From Betaproteobacteria bacterium (GTDB lineage: Bacteria > Pseudomonadota > Gammaproteobacteria > Burkholderiales > Burkholderiaceae): 64,000 nucleotides of DNA. Positions 18,225 through 28,159 of the stretch are shown piece by piece (position 1 is the stretch's first letter; each line of letters begins with the position of its first letter). The notes under the pieces are model-generated. The model was not told where the DNA came from, made no database searches, and was given only the letters and a program-made list of their open reading frames with translations. The stretch lies in the NCBI GenBank assembly GCA_009783065.1, contig WRHV01000005.1, positions 26,807 to 90,806 of the forward strand, read 5' to 3'. Both the position numbers and the translations under genes were made by a program.

Positions 18225-19345
18225 TACGACTCCTTTAACCTGGGATCAAGCGCATCACGCAAGCCATCCGTAAATAACGAAAAGGCCGTCACTAAAACCG
18301 CCATCGCCAGCGTCGCTGCCGTCAGTTGCCACCACTTGCCCAGGATAAGCTCATTTTGCGCTTCATTTAGCATGCTGCCCCATGAAACAACACCAACCGG
18401 CACGCCGAACCCCAGAAAACTCAGAATCACTTCCGATTTGATAAAACCGACAACCAGAATCGACATCTGAACCAGCGGAATGTGGCTGACATTCGGAAAA
18501 ATATGTGAAAACATGCGCCGCCAATGGGAAGCGCCAATCGTGCTTGCCGCCATCACATATTCCCGCTCCTTGTGCCGCATATACTCCGCCCTGACCAGCC
18601 TGAAAACACCTGTCCAGCCTGTCAATCCCAAAATCAGAATAATGGTGACAATCCCCTTCTTTTGCAGGACGGCTGCGACAGCCAGAATCAAAAGCAAATA
18701 GGGAATGGATGTAAAAATGCTGTAAAACCAGTTGAAAAAATCATCAATCCTGCCGCCGAAATAACCTGCAAATGCACCCAGCACCGTTCCAATAAAGGTT
18801 GCGACAAAAGCGGCGACCAGCCCGACAATAATGGAGGTTTCCCCGCCTTTGATTGTTTTCTTGATAATGTCATGCCCCCATTTATCCGCACCAAACGGCA
18901 GCGTCGCCTTTCGCTCAACCCCGCTTGCCACACCACCATCCTTCATGGCCGAGCGGATTTCCGCCAGCTCTTTTTCTAACGGATCAGGGATGCCATAATC
19001 ATTCATGACAGGGACTTGCGGCTGATTAGCCATCTCGGATCGCAACTGCCGGATAATATCGCGCAAGGGATCAACCGGATTTTCCGGAGGAATATCCCGC
19101 AGTTTTGATTCCGGCAACATCGGAACGCCTAAAGACGGACTTAAACCAACAAACGCAGGCGGCGCATAATTAACCCCGACCTCATCCGCCCAATCTGACG
19201 CGACAAGACCGGTGGCTGACAAAACAAGCATCACCATAAACAGCCCGACAATAACGAGCGAAACGAGCGATACATAATCCGAACGCAGGCGTTTATACGC
19301 CATACTCCACAGCCCTGACGACACCGGCATACGTGCATTCGTCAT
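18224..19345 (-). CDS. Peptide ABC transporter permease (DppC/YejE-like)
   Basis: Inner-membrane permease subunit. The 373-residue protein has an N-terminal membrane segment (about 26-48), a long periplasmic region (about 50-170), and five further segments with the permease EAA-like motif (EYVMAASTIGASHWRRMFSHIFPN). The large periplasmic insert is like that of YejE. It starts 3 bp after the other permease and overlaps the ATPase start, indicating a tight operon. Confidence 0.9.
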   Translation of the reverse strand: MTNARMPVSSGLWSMAYKRLRSDYVSLVSLVIVGLFMVMLVLSATGLVASDWADEVGVNYAPPAFVGLSPSLGVPMLPESKLRDIPPENPVDPLRDIIRQLRSEMANQPQVPVMNDYGIPDPLEKELAEIRSAMKDGGVASGVERKATLPFGADKWGHDIIKKTIKGGETSIIVGLVAAFVATFIGTVLGAFAGYFGGRIDDFFNWFYSIFTSIPYLLLILAVAAVLQKKGIVTIILILGLTGWTGVFRLVRAEYMRHKEREYVMAASTIGASHWRRMFSHIFPNVSHIPLVQMSILVVGFIKSEVILSFLGFGVPVGVVSWGSMLNEAQNELILGKWWQLTAATLAMAVLVTAFSLFTDGLRDALDPRLKES

Positions 19346-19348
19346 TGA

Positions 19349-20287
19349 TCACCTCAACTGGACACGCGGATCGACCACCTGGTAAAGCAAGTCAGCCAGC
19401 AAATTAAAAAGCATCGTTGCCGCCGCCACCAGCACGGTAATGGCCTTAATGACCGGAAAATCGCTTCTCTCCACGGACATGATCACCTCCCGTCCAATCC
19501 CGGGAATCGAAAAGAAACGTTCAACCAGGAAAGCGCCGATCAGCAATGCGGGCAAATTGGACATCACATACGTGATAATTGGAATAGCGGCATTGCGCAG
19601 CACATGCACCCACATGACGCGCCCTTCGCTCAACCCTTTTGCCCGCGCTGTCCGGACATAATCCTGACCAATCTCATCCAGCATAAAAGTTCTAAAAAGC
19701 CGCAAGTTAGGCGCCAGGCTAACTACCAGGAGAATAATGATCGGCAAGAGCGCATAATGAAACAGATTCTGCGACAGGCTATCGCCCCAGCCCTGGACGG
19801 GAAAAAGACCTAGTTTATAGGCAAGCCCATACTGAAACACGATGATGTAAACCAGAATGCTGATCGACATGCCGACTGTGCAGGCCATCATGATCATACG
19901 GTCCGTCAAAGACCCGCGAACATAGGCAACAACCAGCGCCAGACCAATGGCAATCGTGGTTTCCAGTATCGTCAGCGGAATCAGGAGGGTTAAAGAAGGG
20001 CCCAGTCGCGTGATGATAATCCGTGAAACCGGTTCACCCGTGCTCCAGCTATTGCCGAAATCAAAGGTAATGACCTGTTTGACAAAAATCCAGAGCTGGA
20101 CAAAGTAAGGCTCATCAAGACCCAACTGCTTACGGATATTGGCGATCTGCTCCGGATTCGATATTTTCCCGGCCAGAATATAGGCGGGATCACCCCCAAC
20201 CCAGTTAAACAGGATAAATACCAGCAACAGCACCCCAAGCATCGTCGGGATCATTTGCCACAATCGGCGCATCAGGTAAGCGGACAT
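19349..20287 (-). CDS. Peptide ABC transporter permease (DppB/YejB-like)
   Basis: Partner permease of the peptide importer. The 312-residue protein starts MSAYLMRRLWQMIPTMLGV, the DppB/OppB opening, followed by six predicted membrane segments. The coupling loop is visible at DYVRTARAKGLSEGRVMWVHVLRNA, and the C-terminal FSIPGIG block is present. Its start is 37 bp after the M3 peptidase stop. Confidence 0.92.
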   Translation of the reverse strand: MSAYLMRRLWQMIPTMLGVLLLVFILFNWVGGDPAYILAGKISNPEQIANIRKQLGLDEPYFVQLWIFVKQVITFDFGNSWSTGEPVSRIIITRLGPSLTLLIPLTILETTIAIGLALVVAYVRGSLTDRMIMMACTVGMSISILVYIIVFQYGLAYKLGLFPVQGWGDSLSQNLFHYALLPIIILLVVSLAPNLRLFRTFMLDEIGQDYVRTARAKGLSEGRVMWVHVLRNAAIPIITYVMSNLPALLIGAFLVERFFSIPGIGREVIMSVERSDFPVIKAITVLVAAATMLFNLLADLLYQVVDPRVQLR

Positions 20288-20324
20288 CGGTTTCTCTGCT
20301 ATTTTCCTTCAACCCATCAAAACA

Positions 20325-22355
20325 TCACTCTTTCACACTCCCGGCAATTTTCCGGTAAAACGCTCTGTTATCAGGCGCGCGCCCCAAAAATGCACGTACC
20401 AGCTCATCAGCCGGAGCTTCTCCTCCGCGCTCTAAAATAGCCTGCCGGTACCGCATGCCGACCTGCGGGTTCATCAAATTATCGCCAAACTGCGACAGCA
20501 TATCCACCGCCAGGACTTCAGACCACAAATAGCTGTAATAACCGGCAGCATACCCGCTGACGATATGGTTAAACTGCCCGGGAAACTGGGTGCCTTTTAT
20601 ATAGCCCAACGGCGTTTTGCCTTCCATCGTCTCCCACAGGGTCATCGCATTTTTCTCAGGCCCGCTGTAAAGCGCCATATCATATCGGGCATATAACAGC
20701 TGGCGCGCATAGAACATCCCCTTGCCATACTTTCTTGCCTGGTTGATCCGCTTCAGCAAACCGTCATCCACCGCCGGACAAGGTAGAGAACAATAATTCG
20801 GCAACAAGGCGATAGGCTCTTTCGCATGAGCCCACTCCTCGAACATCTGCGAAGGCGCTTCGACAAAATCCCGTTCCACACTTGTGCCGGAATGCGTCAC
20901 GTATCGGGTCCTTGAAAGCGCGCCATGCAACACATGACCAAACTCATGCAGCAACGTCTCCAATTCGCCGCTATCCAACCCAACCCGGTTGAAATTAGTC
21001 ACCAGCACGGAAATAGGCGTGCGACCTTCCAATGTGCTTCCTCCCCTCACTGGAAATGCGGCGGCGTGGCCATACTTGCCTTCGCGTGGAAACAAATCCA
21101 GATAGACGCCGCTCAAGCGTTGCCGGGTACGGCTATCATATACATCAAAATACGCCACATCTTCATGCCAGACCGGCACATCCGCTTTCTTGAATTCGAT
21201 GCCATACAGCGTTTCGGATATGCCCAGCGCCCAGCGGACAGCCGCATCTGTCGGGAAATAACGGCGCAACGCGTTCTGATCCACATCGAAACGGGCTTTT
21301 TTCACCTTCTCCTGCCAATAAGACACATCCCAACGCTCGATCGAAGCCTCATCCGGCGATATACCCAGCGAATGCGCCTTAAACTGGCGAAGATCTTCCA
21401 GTTCCTTTATTTCAGCCGCTTTGACGGTTTTTTGAATCTCATCCAGGAAATTTTCGACAATACCCGGTTTTCTTGCCATGCGCCGCCGCAATTTATAATC
21501 GGCATAACTGCGGTAACCTGCCAGCACAGCCATCTCATGGCGCAATGTAATGGCCTCTTGCAGCAATTCCAGATTCTGGGGTGTTCCCCGATTCAGGAAT
21601 TCAAACTGGTATTGCCGCCTCGCTTCCCTGTCATCCGCATACCGCATGAACGGGACATAGACGGGATAGGAAAAATCCAGCAGAAAATTGCCGGCAGCAT
21701 CCCGCTTGAGCCCGGCAAGATAATCTTCAGGCAATCCCCGCATCTGTTCAGGCGTCAAAACCACACGGGTTTTGTTGTCCCGGATATTGCGGGAAAACGC
21801 CTGCGCAATAGCATCCAGCCGTTTTCTGATTTCCCGCATCCGCGCCCTCTTTTGAGGAATCAAAGAAATGCCGGCATCTTCAAAATCATTGAGAATATCC
21901 TTGCGCAGTTTTCTCTCCACGTTATCCGTCGTGCGGGAAACCCGGACATTCGCATACAGCTTTTCATTCAAGTACAAATCTGTATTGAATGCCCGTATTT
22001 GGGTATCACAGGCTTCCGCACCGGCACGGACACCTTCATCCGGCGAAACCTGGCTCAGCAAATACACGGGGCCATGCACATCATCCATTGCAATCTGCAG
22101 GCGATTCCACCCTTGAATAAACCGGATAGACCCCTCCGGCGTATAAGCCTGGATAGCTTCAAGCTGACCGACACGCTGTTTCCAGTCAAGAAGCCCCTGC
22201 CTGCATAGGGCAGTTACCTCATCTGCCCCTATAACAGGAACGGTCGCCCGCGCGGGTTCCGCATGAGCCGGTTTCATGAGGATAACCGGCAATATCAGCA
22301 AGGCAGCCAAAGAAAAACGCATCATGAGAGGAACCGGCATTTTCATTTTCATCAT
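20325..22355 (-). CDS. Exported M3-family oligopeptidase
   Basis: Zinc peptidase of the thimet oligopeptidase family. The catalytic site LLHEFGHVLHG supplies the two zinc histidines and the glutamate. The N-terminus (MMKMKMPVPLMMRFSLAALLILPVILMKPAHAEP) is a clear signal peptide with an AHA cleavage site, so the enzyme is secreted to the periplasm. Most M3 enzymes are cytosolic. Length is 676 residues, the usual size. ATG 22355 is chosen; the frame allows a TTG at 22364. It lies between the binding protein and permease genes, so it probably trims peptides before uptake. Confidence 0.92.
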   Translation of the reverse strand: MMKMKMPVPLMMRFSLAALLILPVILMKPAHAEPARATVPVIGADEVTALCRQGLLDWKQRVGQLEAIQAYTPEGSIRFIQGWNRLQIAMDDVHGPVYLLSQVSPDEGVRAGAEACDTQIRAFNTDLYLNEKLYANVRVSRTTDNVERKLRKDILNDFEDAGISLIPQKRARMREIRKRLDAIAQAFSRNIRDNKTRVVLTPEQMRGLPEDYLAGLKRDAAGNFLLDFSYPVYVPFMRYADDREARRQYQFEFLNRGTPQNLELLQEAITLRHEMAVLAGYRSYADYKLRRRMARKPGIVENFLDEIQKTVKAAEIKELEDLRQFKAHSLGISPDEASIERWDVSYWQEKVKKARFDVDQNALRRYFPTDAAVRWALGISETLYGIEFKKADVPVWHEDVAYFDVYDSRTRQRLSGVYLDLFPREGKYGHAAAFPVRGGSTLEGRTPISVLVTNFNRVGLDSGELETLLHEFGHVLHGALSRTRYVTHSGTSVERDFVEAPSQMFEEWAHAKEPIALLPNYCSLPCPAVDDGLLKRINQARKYGKGMFYARQLLYARYDMALYSGPEKNAMTLWETMEGKTPLGYIKGTQFPGQFNHIVSGYAAGYYSYLWSEVLAVDMLSQFGDNLMNPQVGMRYRQAILERGGEAPADELVRAFLGRAPDNRAFYRKIAGSVKE

Positions 22356-22452
22356 GTTATCCAATTATCGGGGTTTTATTTCAGACAACCGATTGTAAAG
22401 GCAAACCTTCCGATTGCGTTTAAGTCAGGCCAAAACGCCGTTATGTTCATAC

Positions 22453-24255
22453 CTATTTTCCTTTCCGGTCAATATCCATATAAACCCACTCGTTATGCAT
22501 GACGGGATGTTTTTTGTAACCCATAACATAAGGCTGGAGCAGCATATTGCGATAACGCGCATAGCCGATTCTAGTCGGCGCAACCACCTCCAGAATGCGT
22601 GTCATTTTATGGTAAAGCACATTACGCGCATCCCCATCCGGCAGTGCGGCAGACTGTTCATACAACGCATCAAACTCCGGAATTTTCATGCAGCCATTAT
22701 TACTCTGACCGATATGCGGGCCATAAAAAAGCTGCATAAAATTATCGCCATCCGGATAATCCGCTATCCACGGACTCGTGCGCATCATGAGCTGGCATTG
22801 TTTTTCCGCCTTCAACAAATCAGGGAAAAGCCGCTTATCGCTTTTCATGCGGATACCCAGTGAATCGAATGTTTTTTTCCACATTTCACTTTGCAGCTGT
22901 CCGGTCGATTCTACCCTGGCTGAAAAAACAACTTCCAGCGGACTGCCGTCCGGCCGCGTGCGCCAGCCATCGCTGCCTTTCTTGTAACCAAACCGATCCA
23001 AAAGCGCATTCGCCAGGGCCGGATCATACTTCACACTACTTTTATATGCCGGGTCATGTCCCACCACGCCTGGCGGTATGGGATACTCCAGCCGGATAGC
23101 TTCTCCATTCCACACCACCCTGATTTCTTCATCCACGTTATGCGCCATGGCAATAGCGCGGCGTAAAGCAATTTTCTCCTTCCCCATCCCACCCAGTATC
23201 GGGTCTTGCATGTTGAAATAATAATGGCTCAATTCCGCATCCACCGATCGTGACAACTGTACCCCCTTAGCCAGCAATTCCGGGCGCAGCTTTCCATCAG
23301 CAAGCGCTTTGGGCGCAAGCGGGCCATCCAGATTAAACATATCGATTTCCGCATTTTGGAAAGCCAGCCAGCGCGACTGGTCTTCCGGAATCACACTAAT
23401 TTCCACCCTGCCGATCTGAGGCATGGGCTTGCCTCTCATTTGCTTGACGATACCGGCATCCTGCGGATCATCTCCAGCGGCAAAATCCCAGATAAATCCC
23501 CTGAAATCCGGATTGGCCGTCAGCACCATCTTTGAACCGCGTTTCCACTCAGCCAGCTTGTAAGGTCCGGTTCCAACAGGATTTGCCATAATATGGCTAC
23601 TGGCATCCCCATACTTCTCCACTACTTCCCGCGATACGGCACAGGTAGGATAATGCGCAAGGATATAGACAAAGTTGTAATCCGGCTTCTTCAAACTGAT
23701 GCGCAGGGTATAGCGACCCAGCAGCTCAAGGCCCTTCACTGGCCTATCATAATCCAGCTGGCCTGATCCACCAGTGCGCTTAGCCAGTTCATCAAGCCCG
23801 ACGATCTTGCCTTCAACCAGCCAGCCCCACGCCGACCGGACATGGGGGTCAACCAGCCGTTTAATCGCATAGGCAAAATCAGCTGCGACCAATTCACGCG
23901 GTTTACCGTTAAAAGCAGGATCATCGGCAAAAAAAATGCCTTTTTTGATGCGAATGGTATACGTCCTGCCCCCATTACTCATATCAGGCATATTCTCCGC
24001 TATCAGAGGAACCAAACGGGCAGGCCGTGCCAAATAGTCATAAGCATAAAGCGGTTCGCAAATTGACCGGATAACCTGGGACGAATAAAGATCATGGGCA
24101 ACCGCCGGATCAAAGCCGGTTTCAGCTACCGGAAAAACGTAACGCAGCACCTTATTCGGGTCCGCAGCATCAACACGCATGCAAATAACACCCATCAACA
24201 ATACCGCCAGCGCACCCGCCCACAACCATCTCTTACTTCGGTAACCTGTTTTCAT
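22453..24255 (-). CDS. Periplasmic peptide-binding protein (SBP family 5, YejA-like)
   Basis: Captures peptides for the ABC importer encoded just downstream. The 600-residue protein has a signal peptide (MKTGYRSKRWLWAGALAVLLMGVICMRVDAADP) and SBP_bac_5 features: LRYVFPVAETGFDPAVAHDLYSS and the ELVAADFAYAIKRL region. A longer frame to 24348 lacks a sensible signal sequence. It is the first gene of the minus-strand operon; the 238 bp upstream, up to the divergent parvulin gene, should hold the operon promoter. Confidence 0.92.
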   Translation of the reverse strand: MKTGYRSKRWLWAGALAVLLMGVICMRVDAADPNKVLRYVFPVAETGFDPAVAHDLYSSQVIRSICEPLYAYDYLARPARLVPLIAENMPDMSNGGRTYTIRIKKGIFFADDPAFNGKPRELVAADFAYAIKRLVDPHVRSAWGWLVEGKIVGLDELAKRTGGSGQLDYDRPVKGLELLGRYTLRISLKKPDYNFVYILAHYPTCAVSREVVEKYGDASSHIMANPVGTGPYKLAEWKRGSKMVLTANPDFRGFIWDFAAGDDPQDAGIVKQMRGKPMPQIGRVEISVIPEDQSRWLAFQNAEIDMFNLDGPLAPKALADGKLRPELLAKGVQLSRSVDAELSHYYFNMQDPILGGMGKEKIALRRAIAMAHNVDEEIRVVWNGEAIRLEYPIPPGVVGHDPAYKSSVKYDPALANALLDRFGYKKGSDGWRTRPDGSPLEVVFSARVESTGQLQSEMWKKTFDSLGIRMKSDKRLFPDLLKAEKQCQLMMRTSPWIADYPDGDNFMQLFYGPHIGQSNNGCMKIPEFDALYEQSAALPDGDARNVLYHKMTRILEVVAPTRIGYARYRNMLLQPYVMGYKKHPVMHNEWVYMDIDRKGK

Positions 24256-24493
24256 CAAATTGCACGACCTTTCATTTTCCCCGGACAAAGCGCATCGGCA
24301 TCCTTCAAAAAATCCCACCCCATCATTTATCCGGCAAGAAAATTTCACTTTTGGATACAGAATGTGCTACTGTGCCAAAATCAGCTGTTTTCGCAAAAGG
24401 ATCGGGCTCTCCTGCCTGTCCCGACGCATTGAATAGCCCACATGCAACTATCCTCCCAAAGAGGACGGCCTGAATTCACTTCACCAGGACTTT

Positions 24494-25273
24494 ATGATGA
24501 AAAAAACAACCCGACTTTTGCTTTTGCTGATTACCGCAATCAGTTTACCTGTATTTGCCCAAAATGCCGCTGTCGTCAATGGAAAACCGATTCCAGCTTC
24601 ACATGTGGACGCCATCGTCAGCGAAGTCGTCCAGCAAGGACAGCCTGATACCCCGGAATTACGCGCAAACGTAAAAGAAAACCTGATCATGCGTGAAGTA
24701 CTGGTACAGGAAGCTGAAAAGAAAAAGCTGGGAACACTGCCTGCTGTGAAAACACAGATGGAAGTCATGCGGAGAAACATTTTGATCCGTGCCTTGATGA
24801 GTGACTTTATCAACAAAAATCCAGTCAGTGACGCAGACATCCAAAAAGAATACAACCGCTTAAAAACACAGGCAGGAAACACGGAATATCTGGTCAGCCA
24901 TATTCTGCTCAAATCAGAAGAAGAAGCCAAAGCCATCATAGAAAAATTAAACAATGGCGGCAATTTCAATGAACTGGCCAAGGAAAAATCAGTTGACGCC
25001 CCGACAGCAGCTCAAGGCGGCAACTTGGGATGGAATGTCCCGAACGTCTATGTTTCCCCATTTGCAGAAGCGCTCATCAAACTGAAAAAAGGGGAATATA
25101 CCCGGACACCGGTCAAATCCAACTTCGGTTATCACATTATCAAGCTCGAGGACACCAAACCGCTGGTCTTCCCTTCCCTGGAAGAGATCAAACCCCGGCT
25201 CACCCAAAACATTCAGGAAATGAAGTGGGAAGCTTATACGAAATCGCTTCTCGGAAATGCCAAAGTGAAATAA
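24494..25273 (+). CDS. Periplasmic parvulin-type peptidyl-prolyl isomerase
   Basis: Folding helper for exported proteins. The 259-residue protein has a signal peptide (MMKKTTRLLLLLITAISLPVFAQ), a SurA-like N-terminal helical region and a rotamase domain (about 130-225) with VSHILLKSEEEA and GNLGW motifs. An AGGA lies before the ATG. It is divergent from the peptide-binding protein gene. The SIR2 gene begins only 21 bp after its stop. Confidence 0.92.
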   Translation: MMKKTTRLLLLLITAISLPVFAQNAAVVNGKPIPASHVDAIVSEVVQQGQPDTPELRANVKENLIMREVLVQEAEKKKLGTLPAVKTQMEVMRRNILIRALMSDFINKNPVSDADIQKEYNRLKTQAGNTEYLVSHILLKSEEEAKAIIEKLNNGGNFNELAKEKSVDAPTAAQGGNLGWNVPNVYVSPFAEALIKLKKGEYTRTPVKSNFGYHIIKLEDTKPLVFPSLEEIKPRLTQNIQEMKWEAYTKSLLGNAKVK

Positions 25274-25294
25274 TTCGTAGAAGGGAAAATTAAA

Positions 25295-27718
25295 ATGCTA
25301 CGCCCTGATATTTTGCAAAAAGTTCAGCATACCTTATTTTCAGGTCAATATAATTTATTGCTTGGATCAGGAATATCGCTAGACAGCAAAGATCAGCAGG
25401 GTCGCAAATTGCTGAGTGCCGGTGATCTTCAAGAAAAAATAGCGGATATTAAAGATGTAAAAAAAACATGGCCATTAACTCGCTTGTATCCTCTGCTATC
25501 AGAGGAGGAAAGGGAGCAATATTTGACTGTACCGTATTCCAATTGCATTCCAGGGGAAACAGTAACTATGATTCCCAATTTTATTTGGGAACGCATTTTT
25601 ACATTTAATATTGATGATGCTGTTGAAAATGCATATAAAGCTGCACTGAAACCAGCGCAACATGTAAGGCCAGTTAATTACAACTTGCAATACTTCACAC
25701 ACAGTTCTCGCAAAGAAGCTCTGGTTATCCATTTGCATGGATATACCCAATCCCCAAAAGATGGCTATGTTTTTTCACAATCTGAATACGGTCGTGTATC
25801 AAGTTCAGCCAATCCATGGATGATGGTACTTTCAGAGCTATTGGCAACAGAGCCATTTATTATTGCAGGCACAAGTTTAACGGAACCAGATCTGGAGCAC
25901 TACCTTAGTTCTCGTAACGAAATATCACCTCGACTAGATCGCGGACCATCAATATTAGTAGAACCTCACCCAGATGCTGTTACGAGAAGTGATTGTGTTC
26001 GCCATGGGCTAGTTTTGGTCGAAGCATCTTTTCATGATTTTCTGAAATGGCTAAGGGAAAAATTGGGGCCGACTCCATCATTAGAGACTCTTGTTGTTCC
26101 ATCAAAAGACGAATTGTTTATTCCAAATTTGAACTCTTCAAAAAAAATTTCCTTTTTTTCGTCTTTTGAATTAGTAGAACCTGTTATCCCAACTAACATT
26201 AATGGAACATTATCTGGCTTTTATCTTGGACAAGCGCCAACATGGAATGATTTGGCATCTTCAGTAGATTTGCCTGTTGAGGACATACTACGTCTCACGC
26301 AATTGGCTAAGCGTTTTTTGGATAGTGGCATTAAGAGTAATAGCGCAACTATTTTGTTAGGCGAACCAGGCACAGGCAAAACAACAATTTTGCGACGTAT
26401 CGCATATAACTTGGCTACCGATTATGTTGTGTTTGCTCTTAAGAGTCAGTCAATAGTTGAAATAGACGAGGTAATTGAGTGTCTAATGTCACTCCAAAAC
26501 AAATGCATCTTAATAGTTGATGACGTTGCTGAAAATGCAAACACCGTGCGTTCTCTTCTTGAGGCAGAAAACCTAGATGGACGTTTCCTATTATTAGGCG
26601 CTGAAAGAGCCTATCGCCGAAAACATATTGAAAATACTCTAGAAGAACTCAGCTATAGTTTTTTTAATGTTGAATCTTGGAAAGAACGAAATTACATCCA
26701 ATTAATCGAGCATTTTAGAACGCTAGGATTAGTTACTGACTCAGACGCATTGAAAAATCCAATGGATGTAGCAAAAAAGTTTGCGACCAATGAGGATGTG
26801 GCTAGCGCTACATGTCGTATTCTAAATAATTTTAAGCCAATTCGTCGAATAGCGCAGTCTCTTTGGGAAGAGGCTTCTAATGATAGTAAGTTGAGTTATT
26901 TAATCGCAGCACTTGCCGAATATTGCTCTTCGTTGGGCGTACTGTACTCTGTGCTTCACTCGGCACATCATACCGCTGGCTTAGCTAACCAAGTAAATCA
27001 TGAACATCCGTTGCCATTGTGCTTTATTGAAAAAGACAGCGATTATATTGTTCCGCTTAATGCCACTATTGGTGAAAGTGTTTTAATGTTGGCATGCGAG
27101 AATCATCAAGAAGTGATATTTGATGCATTTGTGGCATTAGCTAAAGCACTGGCTCCGCATGTAAGCAGAAATACTATTAGGCAACAAACCTCTGAAGCCC
27201 GATTGTCAGGTCGACTGTTCAACGCTGATGATATCGTTTTTCGGTTGTTGGGCGAAAATGCTGGGCGCTTCTATGAAACCGTACAAAAGCAGTGGGAATG
27301 GAATTCGCGCTACTGGGAGCATCGTGCAATATTACTTGCCAATCGTGATATTGAAATGGCTATTCAATATGCCCGCCATGCCGTTGCAATTGAGGCGCAC
27401 CCTTTCCCATGGACAACACTTGCATCATTACTCTTTCGCAGAATGGCGAAAGGGAATGATCTAGATACCACTTTTAAAGAAGCTGTCGATTTGCTTATAA
27501 AGACTTTGAATTTTGATATTAGTAGATTGCGCCGCCAAAGTCGCCATGGATATCTGGCATTATTTGGTGGCACAACTAAATATGTTGAGTTAGGTGGTAC
27601 GTTATCACCTGTACTGCGACAAGAAATTATATTTTGGATTACTGATGCTCGCACGCGTTTTAAAAACGCTTCCGGAATGACTGATGTAATTATGAAGCTA
27701 GAAAATGAAATTCTTTAA
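25295..27718 (+). CDS. SIR2 NADase plus P-loop NTPase, anti-phage defence protein (SIR2-STAND/Avs5-like)
   Basis: Predicted abortive-infection protein that destroys NAD+ when triggered. The N-terminal SIR2_2 domain (about 15-260) has a GSG NAD-binding motif (24-26), Asn105 (FTFNIDD) and His148 (HLHG), the pair needed for NAD cleavage, and AGTSL. A P-loop NTPase follows with Walker A GEPGTGKTT near 356 and Walker B ILIVDD near 404. The C-terminus (about 600-807) is helical and TPR-like, which fits a sensor. This order matches SIR2-STAND proteins such as Avs5. GAAGGGA precedes the ATG. The gene is clearly more AT-rich than its neighbours, so it was probably acquired. Function is inferred from architecture. 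Confidence 0.82.
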   Translation: MLRPDILQKVQHTLFSGQYNLLLGSGISLDSKDQQGRKLLSAGDLQEKIADIKDVKKTWPLTRLYPLLSEEEREQYLTVPYSNCIPGETVTMIPNFIWERIFTFNIDDAVENAYKAALKPAQHVRPVNYNLQYFTHSSRKEALVIHLHGYTQSPKDGYVFSQSEYGRVSSSANPWMMVLSELLATEPFIIAGTSLTEPDLEHYLSSRNEISPRLDRGPSILVEPHPDAVTRSDCVRHGLVLVEASFHDFLKWLREKLGPTPSLETLVVPSKDELFIPNLNSSKKISFFSSFELVEPVIPTNINGTLSGFYLGQAPTWNDLASSVDLPVEDILRLTQLAKRFLDSGIKSNSATILLGEPGTGKTTILRRIAYNLATDYVVFALKSQSIVEIDEVIECLMSLQNKCILIVDDVAENANTVRSLLEAENLDGRFLLLGAERAYRRKHIENTLEELSYSFFNVESWKERNYIQLIEHFRTLGLVTDSDALKNPMDVAKKFATNEDVASATCRILNNFKPIRRIAQSLWEEASNDSKLSYLIAALAEYCSSLGVLYSVLHSAHHTAGLANQVNHEHPLPLCFIEKDSDYIVPLNATIGESVLMLACENHQEVIFDAFVALAKALAPHVSRNTIRQQTSEARLSGRLFNADDIVFRLLGENAGRFYETVQKQWEWNSRYWEHRAILLANRDIEMAIQYARHAVAIEAHPFPWTTLASLLFRRMAKGNDLDTTFKEAVDLLIKTLNFDISRLRRQSRHGYLALFGGTTKYVELGGTLSPVLRQEIIFWITDARTRFKNASGMTDVIMKLENEIL

Positions 27719-27781
27719 GTGGAGCCGTTGCAAACGATGTTAGATGCGTGACATCTTATTTTTAGATCATCAGACTTACTT

Positions 27782-28159
27782 CTACACCGACAGCAACATT
27801 CTCGAATCGATGTTCAGCACCTTCGCCAATTTTTTGGCGTTGGTTTTGCCGATAGTGCGCTTGCCGTTTTCCATTTCGGAGATATGGCGGCGCGGGATAC
27901 CGGTTTTTTCGGAAAGCGCCACCTGTGTGATGCCTTCACGATGTCGAAAGCCTGCGATATAAGAACCGGGAAAAAGCAGGTTACTGAAATGCTCTGACTC
28001 GCGCCAAGCAACGGAATCTGTTGAGTGAACAGCATCTTCTTCAACTTTTCTGAATCCGAGCGCCTCCATTGCTTCCAGCGCCTTTTCCATCCCGGATAGC
28101 GGCCCGCTGAAAGTCACGCTTACCGCCTTAGTAGGGTGCTTTTTCATGTGTCCCGGCAT
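27782..28159 (-). CDS. XRE-family antitoxin
   Basis: A 125-residue protein with a C-terminal helix-turn-helix (about 70-122: REGITQVALSEKTGIPRRHISEMENGKRTIGKTNAKKLAKVLNI). It is expected to neutralise the toxin encoded just upstream and to repress the pair. GGAGGTG lies 6 bases before ATG 28159, which decides the start. That start is inside the toxin gene, giving a 32-bp overlap. The N-terminal half probably binds the toxin. Confidence 0.82.
   Translation of the reverse strand: MPGHMKKHPTKAVSVTFSGPLSGMEKALEAMEALGFRKVEEDAVHSTDSVAWRESEHFSNLLFPGSYIAGFRHREGITQVALSEKTGIPRRHISEMENGKRTIGKTNAKKLAKVLNIDSRMLLSV

Noticed and set aside
20925..22208. 427-codon open frame on the plus strand, opposite the M3 peptidase gene
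   Set aside because: It is antisense to a gene with a clear catalytic motif and signal peptide, has no recognisable domain and no ribosome site; a mirror frame of GC-biased codons.
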